From Verrucomicrobiota bacterium (GTDB taxonomy: Bacteria; Verrucomicrobiota; Verrucomicrobiia; Limisphaerales; JAJOIW01): a stretch of DNA of 46,117 bases. The stretch lies in assembly GCA_021209225.1 (NCBI GenBank), contig JAJOIW010000023.1, forward strand, positions 1 to 46,117, given 5' to 3'. Shown one piece after another: positions 9,317 to 17,490 of the stretch (its first letter is position 1; each line of letters starts with the position of its first letter). The translations under genes and the position numbers were made by a program. Under the pieces are notes generated by a model. The model worked only from the letters and a program-made list of their open reading frames with translations. It did no database searches and was not told where the DNA came from.

Positions 9317-11353
9317 ATGGCAGCAGCGAAAAAATCCTCTTCGAATAGAAGAAATCCCGACAATTTAAAACCGTTTTTTGATGGTGTCCCACCCAAGGAA
9401 TTTGGTGTGGATGGCCAGAAAGAGATGATTCAAAAGCGGGTGAATCAGAATTTTCTGGATTATGCATCCTATGTGATACGTGATCGGGCGATTCCGCATC
9501 TGGATGATGGATTGAAGCCTGTTCAGCGGCGGATCATGTGGGTGCTGAAAAAAATGGATGATGGCAAGTTCAATAAGGTGAGCAATGTCACTGGGAACTG
9601 CATGGCATTCCATCCACATGGTGATGCCTCAATCAACGACGCGCTGATCGTGCTTGTCAATAAGTCCTATCTCATAGAGGGGCAGGGGAATTTTGGAAAC
9701 ATATATACTGGTGATAGAGCCGCCGCCGCCCGATATATTGAATGCCGGCTGACTGACCTGGCGCGCGAGGAACTGTTTCAGGATGAACTCACCGAATTTG
9801 TGCCACGCTATGACGGGCGGGACAAAGAACCCGTCACATTGCCAGCTAAATTGCCTGTTCTCCTGATGCTGGGTGCCGAAGGTATCGCCGTCGGACTGTC
9901 CGCACGCATACTCCCACACAATTTTATCGAACTGCTCCAGGCACAAATCGCCATCCTGCAAAAAAAGCCATTTTCGATTGTTCCCGACTTTCCGAAGGGG
10001 GCATTGATGGATGCCTCCATGTATGATGATGGCCGAGGATCCGTCAAAGTCCGTGCCCGCATCGATATTGAAGACGCCTCCACTCTCGTCATACGGGAAA
10101 TCCCACAATCAAGCACATCGGATTCCATTATCACATCCATCGAGGATGCCGCCAAAAAGGGCAAAATCAAAATAAAGTCCATCAATGATTTCACCTCCAA
10201 ACAGATTGAAATTGAATTAAAACTCGCCCCAGGCATTGACGCTGAAAAAACAGTTCAGGCACTTTATGCCTTCACTGAATGTGAAACAAGTATATCGAGT
10301 CGCATCGTTGTGATCGATGGGGATCGACCCGCTGAATTGTCGGTCAGTGAAGTCCTGCAACGCAATACCCAACGTCTGCTCGAACTCCATGAAAAAGAAC
10401 TCAAAATACGCGAAGGCAAATTGCTCGAGGATATTTATTTCCGCACCATTGTGCGGATCTTCATTGAAGAGCGGATTTATAAAAAGATTGAGTCAGCAAA
10501 GACCTCCGAGGAAGTGACCGCCAATGTATACAAAGGTTTCAAACCATTTGAAAAAGACCTGTGGCGTCCACTGGTGGATGACGATATTGAACTCCTCCTG
10601 AAAGTGCCAATCCGTCGCATCTCCCTCTTTGATATCAATAAACATAAACAGGAATTGGAAAAAATTCAGGCCGACCTGGCCGATACGCAAAAGCATCTTA
10701 AAAATGTGGTGAAATACGCCATTTCCCACCTGGATGGGCTGATTAAAAAATACAAAGATCAATACCCGAGGCTCACTCAGATTACCTCATTCGAATCCGT
10801 CACAGCCAAAGAAGTCGTTCATCGCGCCTTTAAAATGGGATATGATCGGGAAAAGGGATATTTGGGTTTCAAGGTGAATGGGGAGGAATTCCAGTTTGCC
10901 GTATCGCAGTTGGACAAAGTTGTGATTGTTACTGGTGATGGTCAGTTTCGTGTGTCTCAAGTGGAAGAGAAAGCATTTGTTGGCAACGACGTATTATATG
11001 TTTCTCCTGCCGCCAAGGAAAAGGAGATGCTCGTGGTCTATAACCTCGATAATATGAGCTACGTCAAAAGATTTCAATTCGGCGGCACCATCCTCAATAA
11101 AATATACAGATTCGTCCCCGAAAAATCCAAGATTTTATATTTTAATGAATTTCTGGATGGGGCTCTGTATATTAAATATGCACCATCGCCAAAGCAGAAG
11201 ATCAATGAGCAGTTTTTATTGACTCAGGACCTGCGGGTTCGTTCGGCAAAAGCTGGAGGCAATCAGATTTCCATTAAAAAAATCAAATCAGTCACTGATT
11301 CCAAGCCACGCGGGTGGGATCAGACGGGGGCAACACGAATTAAATTGGCCTGA
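9317..11353 (+). CDS. parC: DNA topoisomerase IV-like subunit A (DNA cleavage subunit)
   Basis: This 678-residue protein is the breakage-reunion partner of the preceding subunit. It has the winged-helix segment DGLKPVQRRIMW, HPHGDAS, and the active-site tyrosine Y140 in AAARYIECR, which forms the covalent 5-prime phosphotyrosyl link. A coiled-coil tower (about 355-490) follows. The C-terminal domain is short, as in ParC of Bacteroidota-like organisms, and lacks a clear GyrA box, which argues against gyrase. At the position of E. coli GyrA Ser83 (the first residue after HPHGD) there is Ala rather than Ser, a change linked to reduced quinolone binding in other species. Here it looks like the native state. 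The start at ATG 9317 gives a basic, low-complexity N-terminus (AAAKKSSSNRR). It shares strand and operon with parE. Confidence 0.88.
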   Translation: MAAAKKSSSNRRNPDNLKPFFDGVPPKEFGVDGQKEMIQKRVNQNFLDYASYVIRDRAIPHLDDGLKPVQRRIMWVLKKMDDGKFNKVSNVTGNCMAFHPHGDASINDALIVLVNKSYLIEGQGNFGNIYTGDRAAAARYIECRLTDLAREELFQDELTEFVPRYDGRDKEPVTLPAKLPVLLMLGAEGIAVGLSARILPHNFIELLQAQIAILQKKPFSIVPDFPKGALMDASMYDDGRGSVKVRARIDIEDASTLVIREIPQSSTSDSIITSIEDAAKKGKIKIKSINDFTSKQIEIELKLAPGIDAEKTVQALYAFTECETSISSRIVVIDGDRPAELSVSEVLQRNTQRLLELHEKELKIREGKLLEDIYFRTIVRIFIEERIYKKIESAKTSEEVTANVYKGFKPFEKDLWRPLVDDDIELLLKVPIRRISLFDINKHKQELEKIQADLADTQKHLKNVVKYAISHLDGLIKKYKDQYPRLTQITSFESVTAKEVVHRAFKMGYDREKGYLGFKVNGEEFQFAVSQLDKVVIVTGDGQFRVSQVEEKAFVGNDVLYVSPAAKEKEMLVVYNLDNMSYVKRFQFGGTILNKIYRFVPEKSKILYFNEFLDGALYIKYAPSPKQKINEQFLLTQDLRVRSAKAGGNQISIKKIKSVTDSKPRGWDQTGATRIKLA

Positions 11354-11367
11354 AATACGGACTCCGA

Positions 11368-11880
11368 ATGAATGAATCAAACTCAGGATGTGCCAGGCTG
11401 GATAGAATCCTGATGATGGACTTGATCAGCCAGGCATCGGCAAGCCCCAGGTTGCGCAGCCATTTTAATTTTCATACATCCCCAGATTCTGCGGTGAATC
11501 GTCTGGGTATCGCCTTGATACGGGGGACTTATGTGCGTCCGCATCGCCATCCTGAACCCAACAAGTGGGAATCCATCATTGTGCTTTGGGGGCGGGTTCG
11601 GGTTATGACCTACGATCCTGACGGGGTCGTTGCCAGTTTATTTGAGTTGGGAGACGCCACCACCCAGGGTGACAGTCTCGTCGAGATTCCCGCCCAGACC
11701 TGGCACAGCCTCATTCCCATAACCAACCAGGCATTTATATTCGAGTTCAAAGAAGGTCCCTATGCGCCTTTGGGGCCAGAAAATTTTGCGGATTGGTCGC
11801 CGCCGGAGTACGACCCTGCCGCACCCCATTTTCTGGAGTGGGCATCCAGTGCGAGTGTTGGCGACCGTTACTGCAGATAA
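11368..11880 (+). CDS. WbuC-type cupin metalloprotein
   Basis: A 170-residue protein beginning 14 bases after the parC stop. The middle has the WbuC cupin signature: RLGIALIRGTYVRPHRHPEPNKWES, here split as RGTYVRPHRHPEP with two metal-ligand-like His, then a Glu, then a second strand set (QGDSLVEIPAQTWHSL) containing a further His. WbuC-family cupins occur in O-antigen or sugar-modification contexts, but the substrate is not known to me and the neighbours here (topoisomerase, oxidase) give no clue. The C-terminus (APLGPENFADWSPPE) is also typical of the family. No signal peptide, so probably cytoplasmic. It may simply be cotranscribed with parC. No odd codon use or truncation was seen. Confidence 0.75.
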   Translation: MNESNSGCARLDRILMMDLISQASASPRLRSHFNFHTSPDSAVNRLGIALIRGTYVRPHRHPEPNKWESIIVLWGRVRVMTYDPDGVVASLFELGDATTQGDSLVEIPAQTWHSLIPITNQAFIFEFKEGPYAPLGPENFADWSPPEYDPAAPHFLEWASSASVGDRYCR

Positions 11881-11991
11881 CCTTCAGGCCGGCAAAATCC
11901 ATCCCGCTGGCGCATTTAGCTCAATAAATGCAAAGAGTGAGACAAATCCGGTAATGCCGGAAATGAGTGGTACGTCGATTATTTCGGCGTA

Positions 11992-12876
11992 ATGAACAAT
12001 TGGTATCTGAAAGAATGGGCAACGGCCTTGCTGATGTGTGCGGCAATGATGGGCACCCATCCAAAAGCCAGCGCCCAGGACTACGCCCATCCAGACTTTG
12101 ATGGGGCAGGGAAGCTGAAGCCGGAATTTATTAAACAGGGGAAAAAGCTCTATGCCAACCATTGCAGTGGTTGCCACGGAATCAAAGGCGATGGCGAGGG
12201 ACCTGCTGCATATGGACTCTCTCCCAAACCCAGGGATTTTTCCCGGGCTGTTTTCAAATTCAGGTCGACTGATTTTGGCAGTATTCCCACGGATGCTGAC
12301 ATTGAGCGATCCATCCGGGAAGGGATACCAGGCACATCCATGCCCAGTTTCCGACTCTTCGCCGACAATGATATCAAAGCATTGGCTCAATACATCAAAG
12401 TCTTTGATACCACAGGCAAATGGAAGGAGGCCCCCATCAAAGTGGCCTTGGATCCCGAGCCTCAATGGATGCATGACCCGGTGCAATGGAAGACAAAAGC
12501 ATCGGCCGGTAAGGTTACTTTCGACCAGGTATGTGCCGTCTGTCATGGGGCCGGAGGGGCCGGGGATGGTATTGGAGGACAAGCCTTGGTGGATAATTGG
12601 CTTCATCCAGTCAAACCAGCCGACCTCAGAAAACCACATGACATCGGAAGCGGCCCCAGTTTGGAGGATGCCTTCCGTGCCATCACCACCGGCCTCTACG
12701 GCAGCCCAATGGTGGGATATGGGTCCTCATTCGATGCTGAAAAACGCTGGGAACTCGTCGCCTATATCCATTTCCTGCGCCAGTCACACAAAAACCCTGC
12801 TCTGAGTCTTCCTGAAATATCCCAATCCTCATCAACCGAAACCTCTACTAATTCACCCGAGAATGAATTCGAATAA
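11992..12876 (+). CDS. Exported diheme cytochrome c of the cbb3 oxidase cluster
   Basis: A 294-residue protein with an N-terminal signal peptide (hydrophobic ATALLMCAAMMG, cleavage near ASAQ-D at about 29) and two c-type haem sites, C58-S-G-C61-H62 and C181-A-V-C184-H185. Candidate axial Met residues follow each (GTSMPSF, YGSPMVGYG). The stop overlaps the ccoN start by 14 bases, so it belongs to the oxidase operon. In canonical cbb3 oxidases the diheme electron-entry subunit is CcoP, which has an N-terminal membrane anchor. This protein has the two haem domains but seems to have a cleavable signal instead, and it sits before ccoN. I infer it fills the CcoP role or feeds CcoO directly. An uncleaved signal acting as an anchor is possible. 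Confidence 0.85.
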   Translation: MNNWYLKEWATALLMCAAMMGTHPKASAQDYAHPDFDGAGKLKPEFIKQGKKLYANHCSGCHGIKGDGEGPAAYGLSPKPRDFSRAVFKFRSTDFGSIPTDADIERSIREGIPGTSMPSFRLFADNDIKALAQYIKVFDTTGKWKEAPIKVALDPEPQWMHDPVQWKTKASAGKVTFDQVCAVCHGAGGAGDGIGGQALVDNWLHPVKPADLRKPHDIGSGPSLEDAFRAITTGLYGSPMVGYGSSFDAEKRWELVAYIHFLRQSHKNPALSLPEISQSSSTETSTNSPENEFE

Positions 12877-14281
12877 TCCATCCACAGCCAGCAAGTCATT
12901 TCCCATATACGAGGATTTGGTCAAGGCTCACTTCATTGCAGCGATCGTCTATTCCGTCATAGTGGTGCTCACTGGAATGTCCTTTGCGCTTCAGTTTCTC
13001 AGTCTTTATCCCTTTCCTGGAGTGGAATTCCTCTCACCTGGACGGGTTCGCATGACACACACCATGGCGGTTGCTTATGGTTGGTTGGCCAATGGCTTTT
13101 TCGCCATCCTGCACTATGTCATTCCCAAATTGACCGGTAATGCCACATTCTCCAAAAAACTCGGGTGGATTTGCTTTATCGTATTTAATTGCCTGGTTGT
13201 GCTTTCTGAAATACTCATCCTGGCTGGGTATGGTCAGGCAGTGGAGTGGGGGGAGACTCCCGTCATCATGGACCCGCTCATTGCCATAGCGGCCACCTTG
13301 GCCTGCTTCAATTTTCTGGCACCGATCTGGAAGGCGCGGCACAAATCATTTTATGTCTCAGTGTGGTATATCACAGCTGCGCTGGTTTGGGCTCCTCTGG
13401 TCTATGTCATGGGAAATTTCATCCCCCAATACTGGATGCCAGGAAGTGGTGGAGCCGCCATCACATCAATGTACATACATGACCTGGTTGGGCTTTTCGT
13501 CACTCCTCTGGGTGTGGGACTCGTATATTATTTATTGCCAGTCCTGCTCAAAAAACCCGTTTACAGCCACGCTCTATCCTTAACCGGATTCTGGGGACTG
13601 GCATTTTTCTATCCCATGAATGGTGCCCACCACTACCTCCAGAGCCCCATTCCTCTGTGGTCTCAATACGCAGCCATTGTGGCCAGTATAGGTATCCACG
13701 TGGTTGTATACACTGTGATCTTCAATTATTTCGCGACAATGCAGGGCGAGTATAAGCAACTCGTCACTTCCATTCCCGTGAGGTTTATCGCAGTGGGATC
13801 CATTTGTTATCTCCTGACCTGTATTCAATGTGCTATCCAGGTCACCATGAGTGCTCAGGAGATCATTCACTTCACAGATTGGGTTCCAGGCCACGCTCAC
13901 CTTGTCCTTTTCGGGACATTCTCATTCTGGCTATATGCCTGGATCTACTACCTGTGGCCACGCATCTTTAAAACCGAACTCTATTCCCGCACCATGTGTG
14001 AATGGCATTTCTGGTTGGCGGCCATCGGTGTGATTGTCATGTGGCTTGACCTGCTGGCAGCTGGACTCATGCAAGGATTCATGTGGAAAAACCTGGTTCC
14101 TTTCATCAACACTGTCGAGGCCACTAAACCATTCTGGTGGACACGTGCCCTCGCTGGAACCTGCATTCTTGTCAGTGAATTCGTCTTTGTCGTCAATATC
14201 TTCATGACCTGGAAATACAGACGGCAGGCATTCAATGAACAAAAATTGAACGAACCACTCACCCGAACAAAAACCGCCTGA
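12863..14281 (+). CDS. ccoN: cbb3-type cytochrome c oxidase subunit I
   Basis: CcoN is the catalytic, proton-pumping membrane subunit carrying low-spin haem b and the haem b3/CuB centre that reduces oxygen. The 472-residue protein has about 12 hydrophobic segments. It shows the haem-ligand helix HTMAVAYGWLANGFFAILHY, a His pair suited to CuB in NGAHHYLQSPIP, and the helix HFTDWVPGHAHLVLFG, which matches the cbb3 HYTDWTIGHVH region carrying the haem ligands. It has no DxxE-type residues of aa3 oxidases, which supports the C-family. The gene starts inside the end of the diheme cytochrome gene and is followed by ccoO after 40 bases. cbb3 enzymes have high oxygen affinity, so growth at low oxygen is a fair inference. 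Confidence 0.93.
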   Translation: MNSNNPSTASKSFPIYEDLVKAHFIAAIVYSVIVVLTGMSFALQFLSLYPFPGVEFLSPGRVRMTHTMAVAYGWLANGFFAILHYVIPKLTGNATFSKKLGWICFIVFNCLVVLSEILILAGYGQAVEWGETPVIMDPLIAIAATLACFNFLAPIWKARHKSFYVSVWYITAALVWAPLVYVMGNFIPQYWMPGSGGAAITSMYIHDLVGLFVTPLGVGLVYYLLPVLLKKPVYSHALSLTGFWGLAFFYPMNGAHHYLQSPIPLWSQYAAIVASIGIHVVVYTVIFNYFATMQGEYKQLVTSIPVRFIAVGSICYLLTCIQCAIQVTMSAQEIIHFTDWVPGHAHLVLFGTFSFWLYAWIYYLWPRIFKTELYSRTMCEWHFWLAAIGVIVMWLDLLAAGLMQGFMWKNLVPFINTVEATKPFWWTRALAGTCILVSEFVFVVNIFMTWKYRRQAFNEQKLNEPLTRTKTA

Positions 14282-14321
14282 TTTATAACATCCACTCAGA
14301 ATAGAAAGAATTGATTGACTA

Positions 14322-14930
14322 ATGAAATTTTTAGAAAAGTTCAACTTCATCTTCCTGGTGGCGGGACTCGGTTTGCTTGTCACTGCTTTCATCACGCTCG
14401 GACTCATTCCCGCGATGATGACCAAGTCACTCGGAGCTATAGATTATCATCCAACCTCAATCCCTGATGAATTCAAGTCGTATTATGAAAATCTGGAGGA
14501 CTATGAAAAAGCACTCTACCAGGGGCGGGACATCTATATTAAGGAAGCATGCTGGCATTGCCATAGTCAGTATGTCAGACCGGTTGGCAATGAAGCCCTG
14601 CGCTACGGACCCGTCTCCGTGGCATCGGAATACGATAACTCATTGAACCTTCCTCAGCTTTTCGGCACCCGCCGGGTCGGGCCGGATCTCTCCAGAGAAG
14701 GAGGCAAGCGGCCAAACGATTGGCACTTTGTGCACCTCTACAATCCGAAGGATGTTGTGCCGCTTTCCATCATGCCATCCTACAGCTGGTACTTTAACAA
14801 GGACAAGTCTCCCAAGCCCTCCGCCGTGGCTCTCGTCGCATATCTGCAATGGCTCGGCTCACAATTGCCTCAAAATGGCGATACCATTGATCTCAATGCT
14901 TCCACAAATTCCACAGCTGCAAAACTATGA
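14322..14930 (+). CDS. ccoO: cbb3-type cytochrome c oxidase subunit II (monohaem)
   Basis: A 202-residue membrane-anchored cytochrome c. It has one N-terminal membrane helix (FIFLVAGLGLLVTAFITLGLIP, here noted only by its ends F9 to P30), then a periplasmic domain with the haem site C77-W-H-C80-H81 followed by SQYVRP, a hallmark of CcoO. Downstream are the conserved GTRRVGPDLSREGGK and a candidate Met ligand in PLSIMPSYSWYF. It passes electrons from the diheme cytochrome to CcoN. The length is typical. Its TGA overlaps the ATG of the next small membrane gene (ATGA), indicating translational coupling within the oxidase operon. Confidence 0.93.
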   Translation: MKFLEKFNFIFLVAGLGLLVTAFITLGLIPAMMTKSLGAIDYHPTSIPDEFKSYYENLEDYEKALYQGRDIYIKEACWHCHSQYVRPVGNEALRYGPVSVASEYDNSLNLPQLFGTRRVGPDLSREGGKRPNDWHFVHLYNPKDVVPLSIMPSYSWYFNKDKSPKPSAVALVAYLQWLGSQLPQNGDTIDLNASTNSTAAKL

Positions 14931-15235
14931 AAGCACAGTCCAACACATTCGCTCGCGGGGGATTCTTTGCTGTGGTCCTCTGGGTATTCATCATTTCGAT
15001 GATTCTATTGGGGGTGATTACCGTCTATGCAGTCATGCATGACTCCCTCAACACCATGGTCACGGCGGCTGGCATGATTTATATGGTCCTGAGCATTGGC
15101 TTTTTATCTGTCATGTCCTGGGCCTTCATATGCGGTCATCTGGGGGGAGCCAGAGATATAGAGGAACCTAAAATGCAGATTTTTGCTCTCGAAGAGATTT
15201 CATCCAATACGGTTCAACCAAGGAAATCACCCTAA
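14927..15235 (+). CDS. Small two-helix membrane protein in the cbb3 operon
   Basis: I do not recognise this 102-residue protein. It has two clear membrane segments (about 13-37 and 46-68) joined by a short loop (HDSLNTMVTAA), and a polar C-terminus of about 30 residues that includes GGARDIEEPKMQIF. It overlaps ccoO by four bases and the next gene by one base (TAATG), so it is tightly coupled to oxidase expression. Position and topology suggest an accessory or assembly subunit, comparable in place but not in sequence to CcoQ. No metal- or haem-binding motif is seen; a single Cys lies at the end of the second helix (FICGHLGG). Confidence 0.6.
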   Translation: MKAQSNTFARGGFFAVVLWVFIISMILLGVITVYAVMHDSLNTMVTAAGMIYMVLSIGFLSVMSWAFICGHLGGARDIEEPKMQIFALEEISSNTVQPRKSP

Positions 15236-15465
15236 TGCATATCACTGCGTTATATTCTCTTTCAGGCTGCTTTTTCTGCGGCATTGATTCCAGGATCCTC
15301 CTGATTTTTGTTGGCCTCTTTGTCTCGTCCATGATTATGGCCACAACCGCCTTCTTTATCTGGTCTCTGGGTAAAAAAGGTTCCGGCTCGGAATCAATAA
15401 AATATTCAATCCTGGAAAATGAAATTGACGAACCGGTTCCTTCAACGACAAAAAATCACGCATAA
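15235..15465 (+). CDS. Possible CcoS-like cbb3 oxidase assembly protein
   Basis: A 76-residue protein with one membrane helix (about 21-46, ending FFIWSLGKKG). The helix is followed by a short cytoplasmic tail with an aromatic/acidic pattern (SIKYSILENEIDEP). CcoS proteins have the same plan: one helix ending FLWAV-like, then a D/E-rich tail with a Y/R-I/M-L motif. They are needed for cofactor insertion into cbb3 oxidases. Differences are an N-terminal extension with two Cys close together (CFFCG at 12-16), which could bind a metal, and a longer tail. The assignment rests on topology, operon position and a weak pattern match. The start overlaps the preceding stop. Confidence 0.5.
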   Translation: MHITALYSLSGCFFCGIDSRILLIFVGLFVSSMIMATTAFFIWSLGKKGSGSESIKYSILENEIDEPVPSTTKNHA

Positions 15466-15514
15466 ATCATGGCCGGATCACGCAGTTTGAAAATGACAAT
15501 AGAAATTAAAATTT

Positions 15515-15715
15515 ATGGATAAAAATTCGGAGCCAAAATCACCTGCTATGGATGATGAAGTATACATCGAACCTGAATTGGAGGTTACCCCAGAGTCAGG
15601 ACATGGGAAAATGCCATGGTTTCTGTTCATGATATGGACGGTGAATATAATTTTCTATATCTACTATTTCATGAGATATGGGATGCCAAATCTTCAGCAA
15701 TGGTTAAATCGATAA
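15515..15715 (+). CDS. Single-helix membrane protein, possible detached CcoP-type anchor
   Basis: A 66-residue protein with an acidic N-terminal half (MDDEVYIEPELEVTPE) leading into one membrane helix (about 34-53) that begins GHGKMPWFLFMIW and ends with RYGMPNL. The arrangement acidic stretch, then a Pro-Trp, then an aromatic-rich helix with Tyr resembles the N-terminal anchor of CcoP (typically an E-Y-D-N-P-L-P-x-W-W lead into the helix). With the diheme cytochrome encoded separately upstream, this could be the missing anchor as an independent polypeptide. That is inference from pattern and context. A simple CcoQ-like role is the alternative. Confidence 0.5.
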   Translation: MDKNSEPKSPAMDDEVYIEPELEVTPESGHGKMPWFLFMIWTVNIIFYIYYFMRYGMPNLQQWLNR

Positions 15716-16299
15716 AATTATTGGGTAAACCACTCAAGTGGTTGGAGGGACTCCATCAGGATCTGCCAGATGGAGTCCATCATTATCCCACTCTCAAAGG
15801 GAAAAAGCGGTTTTCCGCGCTTGTAGGGTTTAACTATTTTATTTTTGTATATGTATTGTTGCATAAACTGCTGATACCAGCGGCATTATGGGTATTACGG
15901 TTCGATCATTCCTTTGAAGGGTTGGAATTGGGGCTCTGGTACCTATACCATGCTCAGTTTTTGTTTCTGTTCTGGGAAACCAACAGGCGTCCATTCAGCT
16001 TTTTTGCCTCGGTGGCGGTTGCCTGGTTTGGCATGGGATACCTGCCCATCGCTCTTGGATTTGAAATATGGCACAGTTTCAAGTATGGCTTATCCTGGTC
16101 TGCTATCAGCAGTTTACTCTGTTACGGATCATCCGCCATATGGACCTTCTTTCTGGTCTACCGCCTGCGCATGCCCACAACCGCATTCCTGTTTCTCATT
16201 GATGGGCGTATCAAACCGAAGTTGAGGTTGGCCATTCCATTTTTTATCATTGGATTTCTCACTTCTGTCTCGTGGTTATACTTTTTGCACCTGAAGTAG
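15700..16299 (+). CDS. Unrecognised multi-pass membrane protein
   Basis: From ATG 15700, overlapping the preceding gene by 16 bases, this encodes 199 residues with about five hydrophobic segments (near 39-60, 71-85, 93-115, 124-146 and 170-195). It has a soluble N-terminal region containing LHQDLPDGVHHYPTLKGKKR. I do not recognise the family. Basic residues between helices (ETNRRPF, YRLRMPTT, RIKPKLR) fit an inner-membrane protein. No haem, copper or quinone motif is clear, although several His and Trp lie near helix ends. Location suggests a role tied to the oxidase. A 9-bp hairpin begins two bases after the stop. Confidence 0.6.
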   Translation: MVKSIKLLGKPLKWLEGLHQDLPDGVHHYPTLKGKKRFSALVGFNYFIFVYVLLHKLLIPAALWVLRFDHSFEGLELGLWYLYHAQFLFLFWETNRRPFSFFASVAVAWFGMGYLPIALGFEIWHSFKYGLSWSAISSLLCYGSSAIWTFFLVYRLRMPTTAFLFLIDGRIKPKLRLAIPFFIIGFLTSVSWLYFLHLK

Positions 16300-16300
16300 T

Positions 16301-16323
16301 TCAATGTCCAAAGTGGACATTGA
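16301..16323. promoter_or_regulatory. Perfect 9-bp hairpin/dyad between oxidase-cluster genes
   Basis: TCAATGTCC (16301-16309) and GGACATTGA (16315-16323) form a perfect inverted repeat around AAAGT, two bases after a stop codon. No T-run follows, so it is not a standard intrinsic terminator. It could be an operator, an RNA processing/stability element, or a Rho-independent pause for the genes downstream. Confidence 0.5.
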
Positions 16324-16403
16324 GAGCGCTCGTCAAAATGTTTAGTTATATATGAAATCAAATTTGGATTGCCCAGGATTTCCGGGCTTTATAAGGAGTG
16401 GTC

Positions 16404-17216
16404 ATGTTTGATATATTTGTCACAGTTCTGCATGTAGCCCTCTTTTGTGGGATATTGGTATTTGCATTGGCTGTCCGGCATGCGTCCCGTCGACGTAAGG
16501 AAGTGGAAGGGTGCCAGCGTGGGTGCGCTGGATGTGCGTGCCAGGAGAAGAGAAACTCCGTTCAACAGGGAATGCCATCGGCCGGGCCGGGCATTATTCT
16601 GCTGGTATTGGGCTTGATGGCTGGTGGGTTTCTCACTTTGTCCACCCCCCAGGCATCCGGAGATCCGTCGAATGTCAGTCTTCCGGATTACAAAAGAGGG
16701 ATGCGGCTGTGGAGCCTTCCTGTCACGGGTGGAAATATTCATTTTTATCAGGCTCCATCCAAACCTTTAGCATTGATACAGGTGAGTTATTACGCTGAAT
16801 TCGTGCCGGACGCTCAAGTCACTCAAAGCGACCCGTCATCTGTCTGGCCTGATTTCAGGTATATGGAAGTGATACCTGAACCGGGAACGGATGCTGCTTT
16901 GGCTATCGAGCCTTTCCGGCTGGAGGGATATTGGTGGAATCAGAATCTGATTGAGTGGCGTGCCACCATTTCCATGCCTGGGGAATATCATATCAGGCTG
17001 GTGGACCGGAAACTGTCCATAATGAATCACCCCGAGATTCACCTGTCTCTTTCTCCCTACAGCTATCTGAATTTTGGTCGTGAATTTGGAATATTTGTTG
17101 GCGGGTGTCTGTTCGTTGCGGTGGGTTACGTGTTTTTGACTCGGATAATTTCCCAATCATCCACCGGCTCCAATTCAACATCGCGAGCATTGACTGTTCC
17201 GACTGCCAGCCATTGA
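16404..17216 (+). CDS. Membrane protein with Cys-rich loop and periplasmic domain, unrecognised
   Basis: The ATG at 16404 follows a good ribosome site (AAGGAG, five bases upstream). The 270-residue protein starts with a membrane helix (to about residue 25), then a basic Cys-rich cytoplasmic stretch (GCQRGCAGCACQEK, four Cys within 11 residues), a second helix (about 62-82), a roughly 135-residue extracytoplasmic domain rich in aromatics (FRLEGYWWNQNLIEWRA), and a last helix (about 224-243). I do not recognise the family. The Cys cluster could bind a metal or iron-sulfur cofactor. The plan of helix, Cys cluster, helix and exported beta-rich domain recalls FixH/CcoG-type oxidase accessory proteins in concept only. 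It is the sixth gene after ccoN, and copper or haem delivery is a speculative role. Confidence 0.6.
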   Translation: MFDIFVTVLHVALFCGILVFALAVRHASRRRKEVEGCQRGCAGCACQEKRNSVQQGMPSAGPGIILLVLGLMAGGFLTLSTPQASGDPSNVSLPDYKRGMRLWSLPVTGGNIHFYQAPSKPLALIQVSYYAEFVPDAQVTQSDPSSVWPDFRYMEVIPEPGTDAALAIEPFRLEGYWWNQNLIEWRATISMPGEYHIRLVDRKLSIMNHPEIHLSLSPYSYLNFGREFGIFVGGCLFVAVGYVFLTRIISQSSTGSNSTSRALTVPTASH

Positions 17217-17228
17217 TCCAGGATACCT

Positions 17229-17447
17229 ATGAAAAAATTTATAGTCTATTTCACCATTTTTATATTATTGATACTTGGCGGGGTGTGTATCAAGCGTGTC
17301 TTTGGACATCCGGAGTTTGTTGTTTTATTTCATATTCCCGGGGCTGTGTGTCTGGTTCTGGCCGGGATGGCATTGAAGGAGGTCCGGGCGGAAACATATG
17401 CTGAGGAAGTGGCGATTGTCCGCCAGCAGCTGGGTCAGGAGGACTAA
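17229..17447 (+). CDS. Small two-helix membrane protein
   Basis: A 72-residue protein 12 bases after the previous stop, with two hydrophobic segments (about 3-22 and 30-47) and a charged, helical C-terminus (KEVRAETYAEEVAIVRQQL). No family is recognised. It is the last gene of the rightward oxidase-linked group and meets the dus gene tail to tail 43 bases later. I see no terminator in that short gap. Confidence 0.55.
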   Translation: MKKFIVYFTIFILLILGGVCIKRVFGHPEFVVLFHIPGAVCLVLAGMALKEVRAETYAEEVAIVRQQLGQED

Positions 17448-17490
17448 GCTTTCCTGGATGATAAATGCCATGCCATATATTCAGTGAACT

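Noticed and set aside
11947-11961. Small inverted repeat TCCGG/CCGGA before the cytochrome gene
   Set aside because: Only five base pairs with a five-base loop; too short to claim a regulatory or terminator role.
11884-12639. 251-codon antisense frame over the diheme cytochrome gene
   Set aside because: The plus strand encodes two CxxCH haem sites and a signal peptide in an operon; the antisense product shows no family features.
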